In this document: in pieces, positions 34,300 through 47,044 of the stretch
Layout of the letters: each line of letters opens with the position of its first letter
Numbering within the stretch: position 1 is the stretch's first letter
Source of the DNA: Amborella trichopoda
Lineage: Eukaryota > Streptophyta > Magnoliopsida > Amborellales > Amborellaceae
Length of the DNA stretch: 64,000 nucleotides
Direction: 5' to 3'
NCBI RefSeq assembly: GCF_000471905.2
Contig: NW_006500337.1
Span: forward strand, 326,848 to 390,847
Position numbers and translations under genes: made by a program
The notes under the pieces: generated by a model
Databases searched by the model: none
What the model was told of the DNA's origin: nothing
What the model saw: only the letters and a program-made list of their open reading frames with translations

Positions 34300-35849
34300 T
34301 TCTTTTCAGAACAAGTTATGGCTTCTTGGTAAGTCTTAGGCTCATTATCTAGTTTACCCCAATCCTATCATAGTTTTCTCCTAGGTAGGTAAAATGTTCA
34401 AGGTACTGAGGTGGTCTTGTAACTCGATTACTTTTTTTTGGTTAGGAAAGTTCAGATTCTATTTGAGGTTGGAGTTGATGTTCAGGTTGGGTTCTCGATT
34501 ATCAACCTTGTCATTAGCCATCTTATAGAGATCGACTTGCTTGTGACTAATTCTTGCTTCAAGGAATTCATCCTCAAAGAAATAGGCATCTCAGCTTCAA
34601 TGACCGCCTCATTTTCTAGGTTGTAAATCGATACCCTTTACCATGGTCAGGGTAGCCAATGAAGATGGTCTTGACAGTTTTGGGATCTAGTTTTGTCCGA
34701 TTTTGGTATGGAATAATGACATGGGCTGAGCAACCCCAACCAGTGAATATTTCATGAGGAGTAAGAGGGGTAACTTTGGTGGGGAGTCCAGTTCAGAATG
34801 TAACCGGCTGTTAATACTGTTTCCCCAAAAAAATATAGGGAAAATTTTGCATACCCCATCATACTTCTCACCATTTCTACCAAGGTCTTATTCTATCTCT
34901 GGACAACTCCATTTTGTTCCGATGTATAGGGCATAATAAATTGATGAATAATCACATGCTCTACACACAAGTATTTAAAGAGTTCGGAAGAATACTCTCC
35001 ACCTCTATCGGTTCTTAGGATTTTGATTTTCAAATTTGTTTGGTTTTCTACCTCGGCTTCGTAAATCTTGAATTTTTCTTAAGCCTCGAATTTAGTGTAC
35101 ATAAGGTATATGTGGTCATATCGCGAGTGGTCATCAATAAAAGTGATAAATAACCTTTTGCGGCTTTTGGTAGCCACATTCTTAGGACCACATATGTCGC
35201 TACGAATGATTTCCAATGCATTAGTAGCTCTTTGTGCCCCAATGGAGCTTTTCCTTGCACACATGATTCACATACTTTTGACAAATCTCCTTTATAGTTT
35301 TGAAGGATCCCATCTTTTCTGAGTCTTTCCATTCTATTAAATCCTATGTGCCCTAAACGCATATGGCATAAATACGCCAAATCATTCGAAAATGAGACGT
35401 AAGCAACTACTTCTTTTATATTAATTGAGTAAAGACCGTCCACAAGTTGTCCAATCATTACAACTTCATGATGATTTTTCACTATAACCTTTTCTCCAAC
35501 AAAGGTAGTGATAAATCCATCCTTAGACATCTTGGGAACCGAAATCAAGAACTTCTTTATTTCGGGAGCATAAAGTGCTTGTTTTAGGATCAACATCTTT
35601 TCATTCTTCAATTCAAAATAGTAGTCCCCAGCACCCAACACTTCGGTCTTTTAATTTCCTCCCATGAAGATATGTTGTTCGTTCGGCCCTACGGGAGTGA
35701 AAGTGCGGAACCCTTCCTTGGTGTTTGTGACATGAGCCATAGCTCATGAGTTAAGACACTAGGATGCACCCTTAGGGTTGGCCAACAAGGTTTCGAAGAC
35801 CACATAAGTAAGTTCATTGTTGGTTCCTAGATTCTTGTTGAACCTACAA
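34300..35849 (-). pseudogene. Copia protease and integrase region, broken
   Basis: The protease site region near 35770-35720 has two stops, and Asn stands where the catalytic Asp is expected (CLNS, then AMAHVTN). A frame from 35641 to 35048 holds the GAG-pre-integrase zinc-binding segment (CHMRLGHIGFNRME, then CESCVQGKAP). The integrase core then continues in another frame at 35264-35079 (RSDICGPKN and FIDDHSRYDHIY). The third acidic part is seen at about 35020-34860 (GGEYSS, then MPYTSEQNGVVQR). Several frameshifts and stops make it inactive. Confidence 0.8.
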
Positions 35850-35929
35850 TTCCTTGCTATGTGGCCCACCTTCTTACAAACAAAACAAGTTCTAGTATCT
35901 CTTTTCTCGTTATATTTGTTATCCTTAGA

Positions 35930-36634
35930 TCATTGCTTTTTCTTGAAAACGTTCTTACCCTTTCCCTTATAAGGCTTAAAGAAGGGTTTAAATTTTTTCA
36001 TATATACTGTCTCCTTCGATGCTGGGGTATGACGTGCATTCCTTCTCTCTTCTTCTCCTTTGAGCACCGTGATTAGCTCCTCCAGCTTGGGAGCTTTTGA
36101 TCGAACCGCAACAGAAGTTATGAAAGTATCCCATGAATTGGGAAGTGAGTTCATGAGATGAACCACTTGCATGGGCTCTTCGGGTTGCATTCCAATGACT
36201 TGTACTTCTCGAATAAGTGCAAGAAAAGTGTGCACGTGATATGATATTTTTGTGCTCTCACTCATCCTGAGTTCATTGTACTTTTTCATGGCTAAGGATT
36301 GTTTTATAAGTGATGGATCAACATGCTCCATTTCAAGTCTCTCGTGCATCTCTTTTGCCGTTCTCATGGACTCATATTTCGATGCATATGAGTCGACCAT
36401 CGTGCAAAGCAAGATATTCCTTGTTCGCCTATTTTTGCGCTTCCAAGTAGCATATTTATCGTTAGTATCTTGGGATGAATCTTTACTTGGACTATGAGGA
36501 CGACTTTCAATCAAGATCTCATCCAACTCCTCCTTAGAAAGCACATATCTGATGTTGCGCTTCCAAGAGGAGTAGTTGGACCCATCAAACCTCTCGGTTT
36601 TTAGGATCTCGAAGATAAAAGTTTGTGCGGCCAT
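35930..36634 (-). CDS. Copia gag (nucleocapsid) with downstream zinc knuckle
   Basis: A 234-residue frame beginning MAAQTFIFEILKTERFDGSN has the UBN2-type gag pattern (FDGSNYSSWKRNI, then LMNSLPNSWDTFI around residues 165-180, and a basic Lys/Phe-rich tail). A stop at 35930 precedes the CCHC zinc knuckle, which reads CFVCKKVGHIARNC at about 35890-35850. Gag would package element RNA into particles. The start Met lies about 80 bases after the primer site. The knuckle is cut off by the stop, so the product would be incomplete. Confidence 0.85.
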   Translation of the reverse strand: MAAQTFIFEILKTERFDGSNYSSWKRNIRYVLSKEELDEILIESRPHSPSKDSSQDTNDKYATWKRKNRRTRNILLCTMVDSYASKYESMRTAKEMHERLEMEHVDPSLIKQSLAMKKYNELRMSESTKISYHVHTFLALIREVQVIGMQPEEPMQVVHLMNSLPNSWDTFITSVAVRSKAPKLEELITVLKGEEERRNARHTPASKETVYMKKFKPFFKPYKGKGKNVFKKKQ

Positions 36635-36711
36635 TTGTCTATTTTTCCCAAAAGCAATATAGGACTCAATAAAAATAAATAAATAAATTAAATCCTAGAT
36701 GTAGCAAGAAA

Positions 36712-36727
36712 CTTCGCCCTGATACCA
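36712..36727 (-). other. Primer-binding site of the copia element
   Basis: TGGTATCAGGGC on the minus strand, immediately after the 5' LTR. It is complementary to the 3' end of initiator tRNA-Met with one difference from the usual TGGTATCAGAGC. Confidence 0.85.
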
Positions 36728-36728
36728 A

Positions 36729-38666
36729 GGAAAAGACTTTATGATAAAGCACGGTGTATATATTTTAAAAATTTCTTTATTCCTACATCGGCAAGATCAT
36801 TTACAATGTCTAATTACAATTAAACCACTCTTAACAAAAAATTTTTTAATAAAATCGGTTCTCAATTGCTACATCTTTAAATACAATTCTTTTATTCAAT
36901 AAACAAAACAAAACTTTTATTGCTTTATGGGAAAAGAATATCAAAATGTAAATATATATTTTAAAAGGTAAAATTGCCGGAGATTATCTCAATCGAGATT
37001 GGTACACCCCATGCCGAGTCTCCTCCTTTCGATAGTACTTGGGATCTGTGATCGGTATGTTGATTTTTGTAATATGGCAAAAATCCACTCAATGGCTTAA
37101 TCTTGATCATGCCTCTTAGCTTGATTTTAGAGGGATGAGAGATAAATATCAAGAGAGAGGGAGAGATCTACTAGCAATGGGTTCACCCCTTTGTCACCCA
37201 CAAATAAAAATACCACCTAGGCTTAGGCGTGCCACACAAAGAGAGTTCCCCTAAGAGAAAGAGACACCCAATACAACTTGGAGAGAGAGATAAAAAATTG
37301 GGGCGTGCCTCTCTTTGGTAATCTTTCCAGAGATAGCTAAATTTTGAGGTAGGGAGAGAAAATACATATGTAATTTTTTGAAAGAGGGATCTCCTTTTAC
37401 AGATTTTTTATACTATAGATTTTGCCTCAATTCGTAGGGTCAAATCTCAACTGTCCATCTAGAGAGATTTGTGGGGTGAGAGATTTGAGCCATCTATCTC
37501 CTTAATCCACCATCAAGATTCAAAGAGATGAGCTAAAACCTTATCCTCCATTTTCTAAATCTATTCCCATCAAATAAGAAAAATTTATATTTTAATATAT
37601 CCAATCCTTAATTATTTGAGCAATCAATCTTGATTCAAACAATTAGTAAATATCTCAAATATTCAACCTTATTTCATAAGTTGACTATACCTAAAAAGAT
37701 AAGCCAACCAAGAGGATAAACATTCTTCCCAAGAATGTTACATGAATGGGTGGGGGCGTGCCAACCTTTTGGTGGCCACGTGTGGGAGCTACGTAATCCA
37801 CATCCTTTAAATTTTTATAAAGGTCCCCAATATTTTTTTAAAAAAAAATATTTTATTTCATATTTAGAATTTTTTAAAATCTTATATTTTATTTAAAACA
37901 TTGAAAAATTAATTTTTCTTAATTTATAAATTCAAATGACAAAAATAAAATATCAGAAGATTCATAAAAATTCAAATAAACATTTTTAAAAAAATCATAT
38001 AATATAAAATTAATTAATTTTGAAGGGAATCAAATCCGTTAGATTTAGGAAATTATCAATACATGGGAGCACTCCACCTTCAACTGCGAATCACAATCCG
38101 CCTAGCTTTTTCAAATTGACCCAACAGTTCCCATAACCCACAGGCCACTGTAGGGGTTCATGATTGAACCACTAAAGTCAACCAATAGACTAGGCGATGC
38201 GATTCTCCCTTAGAGACAAAAATCATGGCCCTCCAGACCATGATGCAACCATGACTTTATGTTGTATAGGAGTAATCTCACGCTTCATCCTCATTGACGA
38301 ATCTCAAAATGGCTATCTATGTACACGTCATGTGATGATATAATGATGATGTTTTAACTATGTCTCTAAAGGCTATTTATCACACGTAAGGGCCACACAG
38401 TCCATTGGCTCTCATCTGGGCATAAGCTGACCTCATCAAGGGAGAACCCATTAAACATTTCTCGGTAGATCCCTATACCAAGGTATCTTGAGTTTTTCCA
38501 AACTTCGGTTGGCCTAGCTCGTCGAGCCTAGTCCAAGTATCAGCAAATAACATTTGCCTAGTATGATTCACAAAATGACCACACTCCCACTGAGTTTATA
38601 TTTCATTTATTAAATATGTTTTACACAATCTCTCATAAGGCCTTTTAAGGCCACATAAACCCAACA
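36729..38666 (-). repeat. 5' LTR of the copia element
   Basis: Begins TGTTGGGTTTATGTGG on the minus strand at 38666. The inner end is mutated from CA to CC at 36729. It has a deletion near 38195 relative to the other LTR (loss of the segment around the oligo TTTATGGATTTCAGG). Confidence 0.9.
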
Positions 38667-39860
38667 TCTTTGTCTCTCTAAAAACTCATTCTCTCGTTCT
38701 CTCTCTAAAAATTGATTCTCTCTAGAAACCCAATCTCTCTTTCTCTTTTTAAAAACTCATTCTCGCTTTCTCTCTAAAAACCCATTCTCTCTCAAAAAAT
38801 CCATTTATATTTTTCTCTCTAAAAACTCATTCTCTCTCTAAAAATCCATTTATATTTCTCTCTCTAAAAACCTATTTTCTCTCTAAAAAATTAATGTCTC
38901 TCTAAAAACTCATTATCTCTCTAGAAATTCAATCTCTTTTTCTCTCTCTAAAAACCTATTCTCTAACAATGCATTATCCTGCTCTAGAAATCCAATCTAT
39001 ATTTCTCTCTCTAAAACATACTCTATAGAAACCTAATCTCTCTTTAAAACCAATTTTCTCTCTCTAAAAACCCATCTCTCTAAACTCAATATTTTTTTCT
39101 CTTTCTAAAACACATTATCTCTCTAGAAACCCAATATCTCTTTCTCTTTCTGAAAATAATTTCTCTCTTTAAAAAATTAATCTCTCTTCCCCTCTCTAAA
39201 AACTATTATATCTCTAGAAACCCAATCTCTCTTTCTCTCTCTCTCTCTAAAAACCCATCCTCTCGCTATAGAAAATAAATCTCTATTTCTCTCTCTAAAA
39301 ATCCACCCTCTCTAAAAACTCAATCTCTCTTTCTCTATCTTAAATCCCATTATCTTGTTCTCTCTCTAAAAATTCATTATCTCTCTAAAAATCCAATCTT
39401 TCTCTCAAGAAATCCAATCTCTATTTCTCTCTCTAACAATCCACTCTCTCTAACAATCCACTCTCTCTAGAAACCAATCTCTCTAAAAACCCATTCTCTC
39501 TGGAAACCAATCTCTCTAAAAACTCATTCTCTCCTTAGAAACCCAGTCTCTCTTGCTCTCTCTAAAACCCATTCTCTTTCTCTAGAAACCCAAACTCTTT
39601 TTCTCTCTCTAAAAACCCATTCTCTCTCTAAAAATCCAATCTCTATTTCTCTATCTAAAAATTCTCTCTCTAGATACCCAATCTCTCTTTCTCTCTCTAG
39701 AAATCCAAGCTTTTTTCTCTTTCTAAAAATCCAACCTCTTGTTCTCTCTATAAATCAATCTCTTTCTCTTTCTAAAAACCTACTCCCTTTATCTCCCAAG
39801 AAATATTTTTCTCTCTCTCTAAAAACCCAATCTTTCGGTCTCTCTCTAAAAACCCTATTC
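38667..39860. repeat. CT-rich minisatellite, right part
   Basis: About 1.2 kb of degenerate units such as TCTCTCTAAAAACCCATTC and CTCTCTAGAAACCCAATCTC, continuing the array at 30393-30726. Variants include AAAATCC, GAAACC and AAAACTC. No protein is credible in it. Confidence 0.85.
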
Positions 39861-40328
39861 TTTTCGGATTTGGTTGGGATAATACATATTCGGGGGCGGG
39901 GTGGGATTTTAGGTACACTTTTCGAGGCAGGCCTTATCGGGGTAGGCCAAAGTCTTTTCAGCCTTTGCCAAGCCTCGGGTCAGCCCGGCCTGAAGGCAGC
40001 CCTACTTATCCCCCACCACCAATTATTTTGAAAGAAATTGGAATCATACCTATGATTCCAAATTCTTAAAATTTTGACACTTTTTATGGAAATTAATTTC
40101 ATAGGTAAAAAGATTTCTTACTGTTGTGACGAACAAAATGTGAGAAATTAGTTATTTTCTAAGAAAATGATTTTTAAGAAATCATTTTCATACAAACCAA
40201 ACGTGCCCTTAAAGTTAATCAGTTTCAAAATTTATTAAATGTGATGAAGTTTAAGATTGACGGTTCAAAAGTCACATACACAGTAACGAAGTGTATTGAA
40301 AATACACATGATCGCCCCCCTCTTTGAA

Positions 40329-40650
40329 ATTGTAATATGATATTTTTTCATATAGAAAATAAGTAGTTTGATCTCTCTCTCACATGTCATAGAACTTAAT
40401 TAGATTGAAAAAAATTAAGGATTAGATTTTTGAATTGTTCTAATATTTTATTATAAACTTGAACATATTAATAAAATAGTAGTATATTTTTCAAATTTGT
40501 AATATGATTTTTTTACCTGTAAAAAATAAGTGGTTTGATCTATCTTTTACAGGCCATGAAACTCAATTAGATTGAAAAAAAATAAGGATTCAGATTCTTA
40601 AATAGTTCTAATTTTTTATTATAAACTTGAACATAGTAATAAAATAATAC
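40329..40650. repeat. Tandem duplication, about 160-bp units
   Basis: TTGTAATATGAT begins each unit (about 40329 and 40495). Shared stretches include AATTAGATTGAAAAAAA and TTATTATAAACTTGAACATA. Confidence 0.75.
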
Positions 40651-41828
40651 TTATTATGAATATTAATATGATTTTGTTTTTTATTTGATTTCCTATAAGT
40701 TATTTATTTATGTTATTGTCTCTTCTAGCTTTCTCTTACTATTTTCCAGTTGTATTATGCTTCTGTTATGAAATAACATTTTAATTCTTATAAATTAATT
40801 TTTATTTTATAAGTTATTTTTTAAGTATAAAGTAAAGCCCATGGATCTTAAATGCTAATGAAAAAGAGGAACTTTTTCCTTCTTGATTCTTATATTAGAT
40901 CATATCAGTTTTGTTTCTATCTCAATTTCACCTTTTATGATTTTAACTATATTTGTTATATTTTACTTTTTTATGAATATTTTAACATTACATTAGTTTT
41001 TTTATGACAATAATAGGATCCCTTTGTTAGTTTCTAGATGTATTATTACCTCTTTTGAACTCTTTATTAAGAAATCAAATTAAATGGCAGAATTGAGATA
41101 GAAACAAAGTCGATGTATCATTTAAGAATCAAAAAGAAAAATAATCAATTTTCTTTAATATTCAAGATCAATGAGCCTTACCATATAAGATTAATAAATA
41201 AATAAAATAATAACAATTTCCTCTTCTATTATTATTTTATTTTAATAATAATAATAACAATTTAGTATTATTAATATTAATAATAGAAATAAAATAATTT
41301 ATTAGTTTTGTTTCTATCTCAAGCCTTTGCATATTTTAACTATAATTTTTATATTTTAAAAGTTTTTGCGACTATTTTAACATTACATTAATTTTTTAAC
41401 GACAATACTATGTTTTAATATGATTCAGCATTTATAAAATTTGATTATTTGTTTTTTGAGATATTTGAATTATAAATTTTAAATTATTAAAAATTAGTCA
41501 TAACGGATATGTTGTGATTCCATCTCCTCTAACTTTTTCTTACTATTTTTCATTTGCAATATGTCCTCTTTATTCTTTTATTTAAAATAATATTGAAAAT
41601 CTTTTGTCGTATTTAGTCTTTTTTATGACAAGTAGTATATCTGAATTATTCCTTCAATTCATGTTTTTAAAATAAATTTTATACTTCTTAAGTTAATGCA
41701 ATAGAAAAAATACAACGTATTGAAAATACACATCCCTCATTAATGAGGATGCGTTTTTTTATTAAGCATACTTTATCTATCCTACATTCAAGTCATTATT
41801 TCTCATGCGCAAGAAAAAGCCCCTAACC

Positions 41829-41950
41829 CAATAAAAAAAGTACATATTTTTGTTTATAATAATTTATCCCACTCACTCAAGTTACTATCCAATAAAAAAT
41901 GTACATATTTTTGTTTATGATAATTTATCCCTCTCATTCAAGTTACTATT
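41829..41950. repeat. Tandem duplication, about 60-bp units
   Basis: GTACATATTTTTGTTTATAA then TAATTTATCCCACTCACTCA and CAAGTTACTAT; the second copy starts at about 41889 with three differences. Confidence 0.8.
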
Positions 41951-42847
41951 TACTATGTCTATTTTTAATGGGAAACATGTGGATTAAGGAAATAAATATA
42001 TGTTAATGTCACCTCTCATTCCTAAATCTCTCCCTAACTCGCTCTTTTCTTATCTCTCACAGTCCTTTTTTTATTAAATCTCTTTTCCCTATCTTTTTCT
42101 TGAAATTAAGTATTGGTCAATATATATAAATTATTTTCATTCTTTTGCTTATCATAAAGTTAATACTTCTTGAGTATGCTTTGATGGATTAATATATTAG
42201 ATATAGAAATTAATTGGATTTAATATTTTAAACTAATATATAAGACCATGCATAAATTTCTCTATTAGTTTCATTTATATTACTTAAATTATTTATTTAA
42301 ATCATATTTATTATTTTAATTGTATGTCAAATAGATTCGCGTTAATTAATAATATATTAAAAGTAATATTTACTATCACATTTATTATTAGTTAATAAAA
42401 TATTCAATTTTAAAGATAAATACATTAAATTCTCTCTCTAAGACTATGTTTTCTTGAAATTTTTTCAATAATAAATATATTTAAATAATTAATATTAAAT
42501 ATCACATACATCACAAGTGCATATTTTGTATATATATTATACAAACATAGATAGATGGGCCAAATATTGCATGGAAGAATGGAATGTGATGGCTTTGGTT
42601 CGAATACCAACAATTCGTGAGAGGGTGAGAATAGAGAAAGCGAGCCAATATCGAGCCTCTTTCTCTCTTTTAAAGATTTTTTTTTAAAAAAAATTCAGCC
42701 TCTTTATTGACTAGATGAAAGGCAAGTGTAAAGCTGCTTGTAATTTCGAATTTTCAAACACCTAAGGGGTTCAACAAGAAATTTAGTTACCATACAGAAA
42801 TTTCTTAAAAACTGCAGCATTTCTCAATTTGGCAATTAGAAACGGTA

Positions 42848-44968
42848 TGAAAGATAAACTATGTGATAATGCATGGTGTATACATTTAAATTTTTTTTTT
42901 CTTTTATCGGCAATATCACTCACAATGTCTAATTACAATTAAACTTCACTTGAAATAAAAAAAAAAAAATAGGATCTCACTTGCTACCATCTAAAACAAA
43001 GCTTTTAGATAATAATAAAAATACTAGACTCTTTGCTTTATTGGAAAAAAAGAACATAACACAAATAGGACTTTAAATAAATAAAATCGTCGGAGATTAC
43101 CTTAACCGTACTTAATACACCCTACACCAAGTCTCCTCCTTCCGATGGTGCTTGGGATCTTTAATCGGTTTCTTAATTTCTCATTCTTATGGCAAAACCC
43201 AAACAATGCACATCGATCCCAATCTAGAGCCACCCACCTAAAGCTTCAGTGCTTTAGACTAATTCAAACTCCTTGGCTTGATTGTTTATGAGAGATCAAA
43301 ATTAAGAAATGAGAGAGTAAACTACTAGCTAGGGATGATCCATTTGCTTTACACAAAATCATATAATCAAACTAGCTTGATTTAGAACCCATGAAAGAGA
43401 AAGAGAAAGAGTCAAGCTAACCGCGTGCCCCCCTTAGAGCCTACAAGAGAGAGACTTGCTAGGTTGGGGCGTGCCCCTTAGGATAGTTTGTGTGACAGAG
43501 AGGTAGGCTAGGTGGGGCGTGGCCCTTTTAGGTTTCTTGGAGAGAAAAAGAGAGTCAACCTATGTAGAGCATGCCCCTTAGAGAGGTTAGAGAGAGAGAT
43601 ATTATTTTAGTGAGAGAAGAGAGAATAAGTAGGAGGTGTAAAGACATGGGACGATAATGATTTCTTTTATAGATTTTTATAAAATCGTAGAAGCAATTCT
43701 TGATCGCCGATCTAAAGAGAATTATGAGGTAAGAGATGTGAGTCATCTATTCCCTATATCCACCATCAAGACGCTAAAGAATGTGCTAGAACCTTATCAT
43801 GTTATTCCTAAACCTATTCCCATCAAATAAGTTAAATAAAAAAATATTTATTTACTTTATCCATTAGTAAATATTCATCACTTATTTCTTAATTAGACCT
43901 TTTAGATTTCCAGGATTTTCTAAAACCACATATTTCATTCTTTAATGTAAGTAGGCTTCACGCCATAATAGGAAAGTCATCTAGCATGAGTTGTTTCCTA
44001 CAATATTTAGTAAGATGACAACTCTCCATGGGTGGGGCGTACCACCCATTGTGGCCTCCCATGGGCTCCACCCAATCCAACAAAATTTGTTAAATGGGCC
44101 CGTATATGTAATGGTAGGTCCACATAATTTTAGAAATAATAAAATTTGAATTTTTAGGATTTAAATCTTCTTATTTTACTTAAGATTTTAGAAAATGAAT
44201 TTCTTTTGATTTATAGATCCCAATGACAAAATTAAAATATCAGAAGATTTATAAAAATTCAAATAAACATTATAAAAATTAAATAATATAAAATTAATCA
44301 AATTAAATTAATTTTGATGGGAGTCGGATCTGAATACGTCTAGGATTTAATAAACGCATAGGAGCACTCCACCTTCAATTGTGGACCATGATCCACACCA
44401 GCTTTCTCAAATTGATACAGCAGTTCCTATGATCCAAAGTCCACTATAGGGGCTCATGATTGGACCGCCAAGTCAATCCATGGCCTAGGGGACGTAATCC
44501 CAGTCTGTAGATTTTAATTTCTTCCCTAGAGACAAAACATAATCAGGCAAACTAAGATGCAACAATGACTCTATGGTGCATAAGAGTAATCTCTCGCATA
44601 TGTACACGTTTCACCCTCAATAATTGATTACTATCTCAGTACGACTATCTATATACATATCATATGATGATACAACAGCGAGGTTTTAGTCTTGTCTCCA
44701 TAGACTATTCATCACATACAAAGGTCACACAGTCCTTTGGCTTTCATCCGAGTACACTCTAATCTCATCAAGGGCTAACCTACTAAACCCTCATCGGTTT
44801 CATATCTATGCCCAAGTACATTGGGTTTTCCAACTCGGCTGGCCTAACACGTTGCATTTGCCTAGTATGGTCCACAAGAGAACTACACTCCCACTGAGTT
44901 TATGATTCATTTATTCAAATGTTTATACAATTTCTCTAAAGGCCTTTAAATGCCATATAAACTCAAAA
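42848..44968 (-). mobile_element. Solo LTR, copia-type 2-kb family
   Basis: Collinear with the copia LTRs over 2.1 kb. The inner-type end TGAAAGATAAACTATGTGAT (42848) matches TGAAAGGACTTTATGATAAA (30727). It shares CACAATGTCTAATTACAATT, GGCGTGCC-type blocks, and ends CATATAAACTCAAAA (44968) against CATAAACCCAACA. Flanking pentamers CGGTA (42843-42847) and TGGTG (44969-44973) agree at three positions, so the target duplication is decayed. No coding region. It is more diverged than the LTR pair of the complete element, so it is probably older or a subfamily. Confidence 0.8.
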
Positions 44969-45324
44969 TGGTGTAGTGGAAGAAAGTATGCATTTTTTTA
45001 AAAATGGGACGCTCAGACTTCTACCACACTACTATAAAGAGTAAACTACTCAAAAAATTAGGAATTGCAGATTTTCCATTTTTTGATTATTTTGTTATTT
45101 TTGTAAATATGCATAAAATTTCAATTACTTTATTTTTTTCTAAAATTATCAAGATGAAATATTGAGGTATGTGCACCTAATTGGATAGTTTTTATAAAAC
45201 TATTAAAACATATTTATATAAAATAAATTGATCAAAATACCCATCAAAGTTTAAAAGGTAAAACTATCATTTTATTTTTTACAAAAATATTTTTCTAATA
45301 TTTTGTTAGGTGCAAGTTACTTCG

Positions 45325-45620
45325 ATATATCTTCATCATCATCTGAGCCTCATCCTAATTATTTGGGGTCGGCTACACAAATCTTGTTCTATCATTTCGG
45401 TAAGACCATATGTTACCATATCTTTTATCACTCATTCTATCCATGTACTTTTGGGCCTTCCCCTTGCTTTTTTTTAGAGTCTTCCATTGGAACCAAATCA
45501 TACCACTTAACCAGTGTTATATCTATGTTGCTTATGGCCAGCCCAACTATTATGCTCTCTCAATGGAACATCTCTAGCTATCTGATTTTACATCCAAGGT
45601 CTAAAGTTGATTGTAACTTC
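45325..45620 (-). mobile_element. RTE-type LINE 3' end
   Basis: On the minus strand one frame reads RGRPKSTWIE, then VIKDMVTYGLTEM, near 45475-45385. This is the C-terminal signature of plant RTE-clade LINE ORFs. It is followed by the conserved 3' sequence CCGACCCCAAATAATTAGGA and a GATGATGATG-type end (about 45340-45330). A stop lies between the two blocks. It is a short dead insertion. Confidence 0.65.
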
Positions 45621-47044
45621 TTTGTACTAAAGATATATTTTTCTTTTTAAAAATCCGTTTATTTAATTATTTATATAATAATTTTATGAAAAATATTGGA
45701 ATTCACCTTGATTTAGGTTTATTGTCCTCAATAATTGAAGGTGTTTTAGTAGTTTGACTCTTAAGTTACTTGAGTCAAATAACTTAAATACACTCCCTTG
45801 TCATGATTTTAAATTAGCAACATGTCTTTTATTAAAAATCTTGTTTTGGGTTGGGAACCCAAAATAAGCAAGGATTTTTTTGTAATTTGACCCTTGCAAT
45901 CCATTGAATGGACACCGTTCAAATTTTGGATGGCGAAATATAGTCGTTTTGACTACCTTAAATAAAAGAGATTTAAGAGTTTTAAATCCCAAAATCCAAT
46001 TTTCGTTTCAATGAAAATACTTGCTAGGTGATTCTAATATGGTATCCAAACTTTAATGTTTAAAATGGGAAAATGTAGTTAGGTTGGAACTTATTATTTT
46101 TACAATCCAGATTAATCTGAAATTTTGAAAGTTTGTGCACCTTATTATGACGTACCTAAAAAATCTTTCAACAGCTAATGCACTTTAATAGGCACCCAAT
46201 GATTTGAAGGCGTAATTATGAGAGAAGTGTTTAACCAACGCCAGGTAAATATCTTAACCAATGGTTTAAAAAGCGGATCGGCGACCCGGATCGGGAACCT
46301 CAAAAATCGATCCGGATCGACGAATCGGCGATCCGAATAGGGAATCAGTTGGATTAAAGCTTCAAAAAAATCCGAAAAATTTATTAAAATTCATTATAAA
46401 TGTTGTTTTTAGGAATTCAATAAGAAATGGGGATACTACATTATTAACTTTCATTTTTTTCATCAATTTGTAAATATTGAGATGCTCTTTTCCTGTATAA
46501 ACTTAAGTATTAAATTTGCATCACATAAAAGAAAAATCATAGAATTATCATGGATAAAATATATAATTATACGTGGACTATACTAAATAGTAGACTAAAT
46601 CAATGAAAGAATGGCCATTAAAATCTCGTTTTGGCAAAAAACCCTAATCCGTTAAAAAAACCCAAATTATTACAGCCTAACTAATTATAATCCAAAATTA
46701 TTACAACCTAACTAATTATAATATTATATATTGAAATTATAATTATTAGTTTACATTTTATAATTATTTTATTAGATAAATAATAACAAATTAAAAATAT
46801 TTTATATTATTATCTAATTTAAAATGTATTATTGACAACTGTAATAAAAATAGTATATTACATGATTTATAACAAAAAAATTAATAAATAAAATAAAAGA
46901 TTTGGTTATCAATGTAAAAATTAATAAAATGCGTACAAATTTTGGAAATAACACTTTAATTTATTATATGCCCAAGAGGGAACAAAAAATTATAACACTC
47001 TAATTTATTATATGCCCAAGGGGGAACAAAAATTAGCTCAAGAA

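Larger units (their letters stand above)
30727..38666 (-). mobile_element. Ty1/copia LTR retrotransposon, complete but degenerate
   Basis: A 7,940-bp element on the minus strand. In element order: 5' LTR 38666-36729, primer site 36727-36712, gag from 36634, protease and integrase region about 35930-34300, RT about 34230-33400, RNase H to 32757, purine tract, 3' LTR 32732-30727. The 5-bp target duplication TCTTT flanks it at 30722-30726 and 38667-38671. Domain order INT-RT-RNase H identifies it as copia rather than gypsy. LTRs differ by many substitutions and several indels (2,006 against 1,938 bp), and the coding region has many breaks, so it is old and not autonomous. Confidence 0.92.
30227..40208. 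mobile_element. Tourist-like TIR element with minisatellite core, split by a copia element
   Basis: The left end GAGCACGTTTGGTTCGTGTG pairs with the right end CATACAAACCAAACGTGCCC, and pairing continues about 100 bp inward. Flanking trinucleotides are CTA (30224-30226) and TTA (40209-40211), close to the 3-bp TWA target duplication of PIF/Harbinger Tourist elements. Without the 7.9-kb copia insertion the element would be about 2.0 kb, mostly a CT-rich minisatellite. No transposase is visible. A GC-rich patch at about 39860-40010 (GTCAGCCCGGCCTGAAGGCA) may be another small nested element. Confidence 0.6.
40209..42847. other. AT-rich gene-free stretch with local duplications
   Basis: No gene recognised. 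Two local duplications are listed separately. Much of 40680-42420 is very AT-rich with AATAATAAT runs (41215-41285). 41735-41760 (CACATCCCTCATTAATGAGG) contains a short palindrome. Confidence 0.5.

Noticed and set aside
30393-39860. Telomere-like array, because of CTAAAAACCC phrases
   Set aside because: The units are CT-rich and irregular; the plant telomere unit CCCTAAA is not repeated in tandem.
45303-45650. Plus-strand frame of 115 codons
   Set aside because: It is antisense to an RTE-type LINE end, whose conserved C-terminal motif reads on the minus strand.
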